DNA of 64,000 nt from Klebsiella planticola ATCC 33531 (GTDB lineage: Bacteria > Pseudomonadota > Gammaproteobacteria > Enterobacterales > Enterobacteriaceae), in NCBI RefSeq assembly GCF_000735435.1, contig NZ_JMPP01000029.1, forward strand, positions 1 to 64,000, read 5' to 3'. Below, one piece after another: positions 58,565 through 64,000 of the stretch; positions within the stretch are counted from its first letter, which is position 1; every line of letters begins with the position of its first letter. A model generated the notes under the pieces. That model ran no database searches. It saw only the letters and a program-made list of their open reading frames with translations, and had not been told where the DNA came from. The translations under genes were made by a program, and so were the position numbers.

Positions 58565-58744
58565 ATGTTTGCAGGTTTACCTTCGCTGAGCCACGAGCAG
58601 CAGCAAAAAGCGGTAGAACGTATTCAGGAGCTGATGGCTAACGGGATGAGTAGCGGTGAAGCCATTGCGCTGGTGGCGAGTGAACTGCGCGCCACGCATA
58701 CCGGCGACCGGATCGTAGCGCGCTTTGAAGATGAAGACGAGTAA
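58565..58744 (+). CDS. yoaH: UPF0181 family protein YoaH
   Basis: A 59-residue protein ([20 protein letters not shown]) matching E. coli YoaH. It is soluble, helical and acidic at the C-terminus; the function is unknown. It is divergent from pabB and marks the right edge of the E. coli-like backbone, since the next gene (stop at 58746) belongs to the accessory lyase locus. Confidence 0.93.
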
Positions 58745-58745
58745 A

Positions 58746-60776
58746 TTACTCCGTGTACTGAGGTGAGAGGCCGCTTTCCGCGAGCGGAAGGATTGCATCA
58801 GGCCGTTTCCCGGGCTCGTCGTACAACGTCACGTGCGTCACGCGTTCGCCGCGCCAGAAGGTAATTTGCGTACCGACTGGCGTATGATGCACGGTCACTT
58901 CCGTCAGCGGCGCGCGGTTTGCCAGATCCCACAGACACACAAAACGCGCCTGCGGCAGGTGATTGCGTATCACCAGATAGCTGAGATTGCGAATTGCCGG
59001 GTTATCGGGTGCCAGCCCTTGCCAGAGTTCACCATCACCGGACAGCCAGAGCGCAACGGTATCGCCACCGCGTGCAAAGTGGCGCGGTTGACAGCCGTTC
59101 AGCGGCGTCATGGTTGTTTCGGTCATTCGCCGCAGTGGCCCGCTGAGCGAAAAGGGCTGGGCCGTGCCGCTCTGATCCAGCGCCTGTGCCGCCAGATGCA
59201 GCGTCCAGTCGAGCTGCTGGCGATGCGGGTTCTCCACGGAGGATAGATCGATCAGCACATCTTCAAGCCACAGCAGGCGACGGCGGAAGCGCACGTCTCG
59301 CCAGGCCGCAGCGTCCCACTCGACGCGGCTATGGCTGTTGAGCTTCGGCGGGGGTTTGCCCCAGTCAACCTCGCTATCCAGCCACAGAGAGTCGTCATCC
59401 ATATGCCAGCCTAACACCTGCGGATTGGCCGGTGGCTGGTTGCTCTGATTTACGCAAAGCGTATTGTGCGTGGCGCTGTTTTTGTAATAGTCGTAGTGCA
59501 TTTTCGCGCCGTAGCCGGTGGTGCCCATATCCGTGAGTAGCCAGCTGTTACGATGCCAGAGCATCAGTCCCAGCCGGTCGTAATGGTCGTGTTCGCCCCC
59601 CCAGGGACTGTGTTTGATCAATAGCGCCTGCTGCGGCCGCCGCCATAACGTCAGACCCGCGCCCGGCGCAAACAGCGACTGCTGCGGGATGAGCGCCAGG
59701 GGGGATTCCGGCAGAGACTGTTCGCGCCATAGCAGGGTTTCACGCTCATCGGGCGCCGTTTCGGTAAACTGCAGGACCGCGGCGTACTGCGGGTCACGCC
59801 AGATAAACCAGGCAAACTCGTACAGATCCCGGTGATGGAGCTTCTCCTGCCCGGCGAGGCAGTCATTAAGCCGAGGGAAAGTGCCGTCCGGCAGCAGCAG
59901 CGACAGCGGGAACTTCAGCATCGCCTGATACCAGGGGCCGTCCAGCAGGCTCCAGCGGGTGCCGCGCGCCAGTTTCTCGAAGGCGAAAAAGCCCTGCAGC
60001 GCGTAATAGTGATAGTGAACGGAGCCTTCGAACCACAGCCCTTCCGCCAGCAGGCCGTGTTCCAACTGCCAGCGCAGGCCGTACGGCTGGTTAACGGCAA
60101 ACTCCAGCAGCGTGTCATCTTCGAGGACGAAACCCAGTATGCCAAGCGCCGCGCTGATTTTGACTTCATGGTTGTGAATCTGTGGACTACGATGATCGCG
60201 CAAAAACGTTGCCGCACAGCGCAGCAGGTTTTCACTGATGTGTCGCTGTTCGCCGGGCGTCAGGCTGTCGCGAATAAAGTCATAACCCAGCGCCATCTCC
60301 AGAATGCAGTTGGCTTCGCACAGCGTCTGGGCGTTCATCTTTCCCGGTCCGTTGTTGGGAATATCGCCGTGAATCTCATAGCCGGGATAGACATCCGCGT
60401 AACCCATAAGCAGCGTGCGAACTCTATCGCGATACGCCGTTTCGCCGGTCAACTGCCATATCAGTCCGAGCTGCTGGCATGCGCTGGCGTTACGGCCGTT
60501 CATCTCGCGCCACCAGGCGCCGTCCCACGGTTCGCCGCAAAATATTTCGCCATCAACCGGGCAGGCATGCTGGTGGGGGGTACCCGCCCGCCACGTCAAG
60601 CGTACGCCGTGGTGCGGACAAAAGTAGTAGAGATTCCAGCTGGCGATCCCTGACTGCGGAATGAGAACCGCTGCCTGAAGTACCGGCTGTGCATCCTTCA
60701 CGAGCCGTTCAAGCAGTGCGTTATCAGCGGCTGCACGTCCGACAATGTTGGGCCAGAGCCCAGAAAATTGTTTCAT
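58746..60776 (-). CDS. Heparinase II/III-family polysaccharide lyase, probably cytoplasmic
   Basis: A 676-residue protein with an (alpha/alpha)-barrel N-terminal half and a heparinase II/III-type beta-sandwich C-terminal half. Landmarks are GKMNAQTLCEANCILEMALGYDF, IHNHEVKISAALGILGFVLE, the catalytic-type stretch EGLWFEGSVHYHYY, and EHDHYDRLGLMLW with TGYGAKMHYDYYKNSATHNT. This layout is shared by PL12, PL15 and PL17 enzymes, whose exo members release unsaturated uronates from alginate oligomers. There is no signal peptide, so it should act on imported oligosaccharides. Its ATG overlaps the stop of the upstream lyase (TAATG). The substrate cannot be named from sequence. Confidence 0.8.
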   Translation of the reverse strand: MKQFSGLWPNIVGRAAADNALLERLVKDAQPVLQAAVLIPQSGIASWNLYYFCPHHGVRLTWRAGTPHQHACPVDGEIFCGEPWDGAWWREMNGRNASACQQLGLIWQLTGETAYRDRVRTLLMGYADVYPGYEIHGDIPNNGPGKMNAQTLCEANCILEMALGYDFIRDSLTPGEQRHISENLLRCAATFLRDHRSPQIHNHEVKISAALGILGFVLEDDTLLEFAVNQPYGLRWQLEHGLLAEGLWFEGSVHYHYYALQGFFAFEKLARGTRWSLLDGPWYQAMLKFPLSLLLPDGTFPRLNDCLAGQEKLHHRDLYEFAWFIWRDPQYAAVLQFTETAPDERETLLWREQSLPESPLALIPQQSLFAPGAGLTLWRRPQQALLIKHSPWGGEHDHYDRLGLMLWHRNSWLLTDMGTTGYGAKMHYDYYKNSATHNTLCVNQSNQPPANPQVLGWHMDDDSLWLDSEVDWGKPPPKLNSHSRVEWDAAAWRDVRFRRRLLWLEDVLIDLSSVENPHRQQLDWTLHLAAQALDQSGTAQPFSLSGPLRRMTETTMTPLNGCQPRHFARGGDTVALWLSGDGELWQGLAPDNPAIRNLSYLVIRNHLPQARFVCLWDLANRAPLTEVTVHHTPVGTQITFWRGERVTHVTLYDEPGKRPDAILPLAESGLSPQYTE

Positions 60777-62014
60777 TAGCGGTTATCCCTGACCTCTGAT
60801 GATGCGGAAAGCGGGGCGATGAGCGTAGTGATATCGTCGGGATATTTCGCTCGCAGCCACTGCGCTTTGTCACTGAACAGCGCATCTTCCGGCCAGGCGT
60901 GCGCGGCGGTGGCGATATTGCGCAGCGCTTTCTTGTCGTCCATTTTATCGATGTCTTTCCAGGGCCACGGGGTATCGCTGTCAATAAAGCTGGCGATGTA
61001 CTGATAGCCTTTGCGCAGGCTATGGCCATCAAGGGTGAAATTCCAGATGTCGACGCCCGCTTTCTCGCCCAGTCGTCCGAGGCGGTTATAGGCTTCGAGG
61101 TTGAAATTGCTGTAGTGCCACGGACGCGTGCGCTCCAGTTCGGCCATCTGGCGGCCTTCGATATCAAATTGACCCGCAATACGCCGCAGCTGGGTGATGT
61201 ACAGGCGCTTTTTCGCCTCGTCGATTTTCCCGCTGAACAGGGCGAAGGCGGCGGCCTGCATATCGAAATAGCTGCCGTGATTGTTATGCCAGTTCTCTTC
61301 TTCAAAGCCGTTCTGGCTGGTGGTCATCCACTGGTAATAGTCGCCAAACCACTGCTTTAATGCGCTAACGTCGTTTTCACTCAGGGCAGCTGAGGATTGC
61401 AGCAGGGCGATTGCGTCAACGACGTCAACCAGCGCCCGGCTATCAATAATGCCGATACCGCGTCCGGTATTAATACCGGGAATGGCTTGCGCATGCTGCA
61501 GGTTGGGGGTCATACGCGTCTTTGGATCGAGGAACCAGGTCCTCAACTGGGCCGCTGCCTTTTGCGCATAGCGATCGTCGTGGGAGAAGTACCACGCCAG
61601 CGCCAGCGTTGAAACGTCGTTACTCATCTTCACCAGCCGGTTTTTATCGGTGGCATCGCTATTGGCATCCGGGTTGGTTTGCCCATCTTTACGAATATAA
61701 GGCAGTCCGTCTTTGGTATCAGGGTTCGGCCACCAGTAGGGAGGGAAACTGTAATAGTCGTGCTTGTTGCCGCTGGCGGCGACCAGCGTTTTATCCATCA
61801 CCGAGAACAGCGGATGCTTGAGCGCCAGATCGGCTTTTTTTAGCAGAGCCGCTTGTGCCTGCACAAATAGCGGATCTTTCGCGGCAATCTGCTGGCGGCT
61901 GAAGGCTAAATCCTTTCCGTCTAGCGTGTACGGCTCAGCGGCATACAAGGAGGCGCTAAGGCCGGAACAAAACAGCGCAATGCATAACAAACCTCGGCGA
62001 GGTATTGAGTTCAT
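60776..62014 (-). CDS. Periplasmic alginate_lyase-family polysaccharide lyase
   Basis: A 412-residue protein with a clear signal peptide (about 1-26, ending LYAAEPY) and an alginate_lyase domain (PF05426-like; PL5/PL38 type). Landmarks are YYSFPPYWWPNPDTKDGLPYI, NLQHAQAIPGINTGRGIGII, NWHNNHGSYFDMQAAAFAL and RPWHYSNFNLEAYNRLG; the N-N-H-G and Y/R residues are the usual catalytic set. It probably cuts a uronate polymer (alginate, glucuronan or a related glycan) in the periplasm. Divergent from an ABC binding-protein gene and translationally coupled to the heparinase-like gene. Confidence 0.82.
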   Translation of the reverse strand: MNSIPRRGLLCIALFCSGLSASLYAAEPYTLDGKDLAFSRQQIAAKDPLFVQAQAALLKKADLALKHPLFSVMDKTLVAASGNKHDYYSFPPYWWPNPDTKDGLPYIRKDGQTNPDANSDATDKNRLVKMSNDVSTLALAWYFSHDDRYAQKAAAQLRTWFLDPKTRMTPNLQHAQAIPGINTGRGIGIIDSRALVDVVDAIALLQSSAALSENDVSALKQWFGDYYQWMTTSQNGFEEENWHNNHGSYFDMQAAAFALFSGKIDEAKKRLYITQLRRIAGQFDIEGRQMAELERTRPWHYSNFNLEAYNRLGRLGEKAGVDIWNFTLDGHSLRKGYQYIASFIDSDTPWPWKDIDKMDDKKALRNIATAAHAWPEDALFSDKAQWLRAKYPDDITTLIAPLSASSEVRDNR

Positions 62015-62539
62015 CGTGATAACCCTTCTACAAATATGAGAAAAGATAACAGCAGAATTATACCTGACGCGTATTTAAATGACGCATGAAACAGGCAGTG
62101 TAATTAAAAACAATATATTTGAATGTTCGCTGGCGAGCAGTGTAAAAGACAAAGTGATTTTTTTTGTGATATCCATCAAGTTTATTGTTATGGATAAATA
62201 ATGACGTTTTTAATGCTGGGTACATCACGGAATTTGGCTTTTTTCTATATTTTTTGAATGTTTTAACAAATTTAATAAATTATTAAGGCGTTGATTTTTA
62301 TTGTTATTTGTTTCTTGTCACTTTTCTTGTCACTTTTTGGTGTGATCTGCCTCAATTTTCTTGTTTTTGAAACGCAATTTCTTTTTTGCATGGTTGTATT
62401 GGGAAATACATTTCTATCTAATGAATGGAAATATTTCTTGCGTCAGCTGTATTAACGCCTGAGCGATATTCAAACTCCTTTTCATGTATTAATTGAGAAT
62501 TTAATTACCTTTGTGCTCTACAATAAAGGATATGCCATC
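62015..62539. promoter_or_regulatory. Divergent promoter region of the lyase/ABC locus
   Basis: A 525-bp very AT-rich gap. It holds two CRP-like half sites with TGTGA-N6-TCAA (62165-62180 and 62341-62356), a 12-bp tandem repeat (62311-62334), and two GAAAT-type inverted repeats (62403-62414 and 62428-62437) that could be operators. No gene-like frame is visible. Confidence 0.6.
62311..62334. repeat. 12-bp tandem duplication in the lyase/ABC promoter region
   Basis: TTTCTTGTCACT occurs twice in direct contact (62311-62322 and 62323-62334). Confidence 0.85.
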
Positions 62540-63829
62540 ATGTCTGCCAATAAATTACGCTCCTTATTACTTCTCACCGCGCTTGGGCTCGGCGTCAGCC
62601 AAAGCTATGCCGCGACTACCCTCAACGTCTGGATCCGCGCCAGCAATGACTCGAAGAATATCTACAAACAAGAGGCGGAAAAGTTTGAAGAAAAAACCGG
62701 TATCAAAATTGAGTATTTCAACGCCACTACAGACTTTGAACAGCGGCTGGCGCGCGCCACTGCCGGCAACGCCTTACCCGATCTGATTTTTAACGATGCG
62801 GCCTCGCTGGGGCAGTTTATCCAGTTGGGTATTGCCGAAGAAATTGACCCGCAAGCTATCGCCGGCGGCGACCAGCTATTCCAGACGGCATGGAAGAGTA
62901 CTCGCTATATCGACGGTAAATACTATGGCGTACCGACCTCCGCGCAAACTTTCGCCCTGTTTGTGCGCAAAGACTGGCGGGAAAAACTGGGGCTGCCGCA
63001 GCCCAGGAGCTGGGATGATATTCGGGCCCTGGCAAAAGCCTTCACCACCCAGGATCCCGATGGCAACGGCAAAAATGATACCTACGGATTTATCGTTCCC
63101 GCCTCGACGACGCGCGGCTACGCCAGCTGGTTTATGAGCAGCTTTATCTGGCAGGCGGGCGGCGATTTCGTTAAAGAAGAGAGCGGAAAATTCAGCGCCT
63201 CGCTTAATACGCCGGAAGTGGCTGAAGCGATGACCTTTATGCGCACCATGATGTGCGAAAAAGTCACCCAGCCGGGCGCAATTAACGCCACCACCGCCGA
63301 CGTTATCCCCTCCTTCCGCTCCGGGCAGAGCGGTATGTTCTTCAGCGGTCCGTACCATATTGCGCTGTTCGATAAAGACCCGGGTAAAGACAACTTTGAA
63401 GTGGTTCCGGTAGTGGGGCCGAAAGGCGAAGCCACTCTCGCTGAAGGTACCACGGTCTTTATGATGAAGAGCAGTCAACAAAAAGAGGCGGCGCGCCAGT
63501 TCATTGAATTCATGATCTCCCCGGAAGGCCAGGAGATCGGCATGGGTAAAGGCAGTCAGCATATTCCGGTGGTGCGTCTGCCGGTTAACAAGAACGTCGA
63601 CGTTAAGGACGTTTATCAGGATGCGCGCTGGGAAACCTTCGCCCGGCTCTATAACGAGCAGGGACGCTACGTGCCGCAAATCCCCAACTGGACGCCGGTG
63701 CGTCAGGCGGCAGCCGAAGGCTTTAACCGCATTTTTGCCGACTGCAACAGCGATATCGCCGCCGGGCTGAAGACTCTCGACGGCAAGGTTAACGCTGAGC
63801 TGAAAAAACAAAATGTGCTGGCTAACTGA
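62540..63829 (+). CDS. Sugar ABC transporter substrate-binding protein
   Basis: A 429-residue periplasmic binding protein of the MalE/UgpB type (SBP family 1). The start MSANKLRS at 62540 has AAAGGA 9 nt upstream and gives a signal peptide ending SYA. The mature part starts TTLNVWIRASNDSKN, with the family patterns NALPDLIFNDAASLGQF, YYGVPTSAQTFALFVRKDW and IEFMISPEGQEIGMGKGS. It is divergent from two lyase genes, so its ligand is probably their unsaturated oligosaccharide product (inference). The permease gene follows 11 bp downstream. Confidence 0.85.
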   Translation: MSANKLRSLLLLTALGLGVSQSYAATTLNVWIRASNDSKNIYKQEAEKFEEKTGIKIEYFNATTDFEQRLARATAGNALPDLIFNDAASLGQFIQLGIAEEIDPQAIAGGDQLFQTAWKSTRYIDGKYYGVPTSAQTFALFVRKDWREKLGLPQPRSWDDIRALAKAFTTQDPDGNGKNDTYGFIVPASTTRGYASWFMSSFIWQAGGDFVKEESGKFSASLNTPEVAEAMTFMRTMMCEKVTQPGAINATTADVIPSFRSGQSGMFFSGPYHIALFDKDPGKDNFEVVPVVGPKGEATLAEGTTVFMMKSSQQKEAARQFIEFMISPEGQEIGMGKGSQHIPVVRLPVNKNVDVKDVYQDARWETFARLYNEQGRYVPQIPNWTPVRQAAAEGFNRIFADCNSDIAAGLKTLDGKVNAELKKQNVLAN

Positions 63830-63840
63830 GGACCTACGTT

Positions 63841-64000
63841 ATGACCCTGCATGAGACGAAATCCTCGCCGATAAAGCAGGCCGCTTCGCCTTACTCGACC
63901 GGATGGCTGAGTGCAAAGCGTAAGCGGGCGCTGATCCCGTGGCTGTTTTTAGCGCCTGCGCTAATTATTTTCAGCTGGTTTAAGTTTATCCCGATGGTTC
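63841..64000 (+). CDS. Sugar ABC transporter permease, MalF-type (5' part only)
   Basis: The first 53 codons are present before the window ends. A cytoplasmic N-terminus (MTLHETKSSPIKQAASP) is followed by a basic segment and the first membrane helix (ALIPWLFLAPALIIFSWFKF), the typical start of MalF/UgpA-like permeases. It follows the binding-protein gene by 11 bp in one operon. The second permease and an ATPase are expected beyond the edge. Confidence 0.75.
   Translation, partial: MTLHETKSSPIKQAASPYSTGWLSAKRKRALIPWLFLAPALIIFSWFKFIPMV

Overview
This window is chromosomal DNA from an enterobacterium, most likely of the Klebsiella/Raoultella group. Nearly every protein in the backbone closely resembles its E. 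coli K-12 counterpart, and gene order follows the E. coli ruvAB-to-pabB region. MgrB is of the Klebsiella type. Several blocks absent from E. coli K-12 here (malate locus, PBP3-like gene, lyase/ABC locus) fit Klebsiella. Species cannot be fixed from this window alone. There are no rRNA or tRNA genes, no insertion sequences, no phage genes and no CRISPR array.

Layout. 1-6.8 kb: ruvAB (branch migration), znuBC/znuA (zinc uptake, Zur operator), mepM (peptidoglycan endopeptidase), lpxM (lipid A acylation). 6.8-12.1 kb: an accessory malate module with an AEC carrier, an NAD-type malic enzyme and a DcuR-like response regulator in one leftward run, plus a divergent 2HCT-family symporter; no sensor kinase gene is nearby. 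12.1-19.2 kb: central carbon genes pykA, hexR, zwf, edd and eda with HexR and GntR operators. 19.2-26.6 kb: purT, yebG (LexA box), yebE, ptrB, exoX, holE and the CopC/CopD-like yobA-yebZ-yebY run; yebF and yobB of E. coli are missing. 26.6-29.7 kb: the sRNA SdsR with its antisense partner RyeA, a small accessory insert (47-aa membrane protein, VirK/YbjX protein), pphA, yebW, yebV. 29.8-44.2 kb: rsmF, letB-letA, msrC, proQ, prc, htpX, yebQ, kdgR, yobH, mgrB, yebO, yobF-cspC. 44.3-47.0 kb: an FtsI-like second PBP3 (Salmonella PBP3SAL type) and rlmA. 47.0-48.4 kb: mntP with an unusually rich manganese control region (two MntR boxes, a Fur-like box, a yybP-ykoY riboswitch) and yobD. 48.5-58.7 kb: manXYZ, yoaE, the EAL phosphodiesterase gene yoaD, sdaA, nudL, pabB, yoaH. 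58.7-64 kb: a polysaccharide-lyase and sugar-ABC-transporter locus running off the right edge.

How it fits together. Three themes recur. The first is sugar-acid metabolism: edd/eda, kdgR and the lyase/ABC locus could form one uronate route, because lyase products of uronate polymers can enter metabolism as KDG and KDPG (inference). The second is metal and envelope homeostasis: znu, mntP, yobA-yebZ, mepM, lpxM, letAB, prc, htpX and the extra PBP3. The third is post-transcriptional control: ProQ, CspC, SdsR/RyeA and the mntP riboswitch. The points most worth checking are the lyase locus and its substrate, the orphan response regulator of the malate module, the layered mntP control region, and the PBP3 paralogue with an SSD motif.
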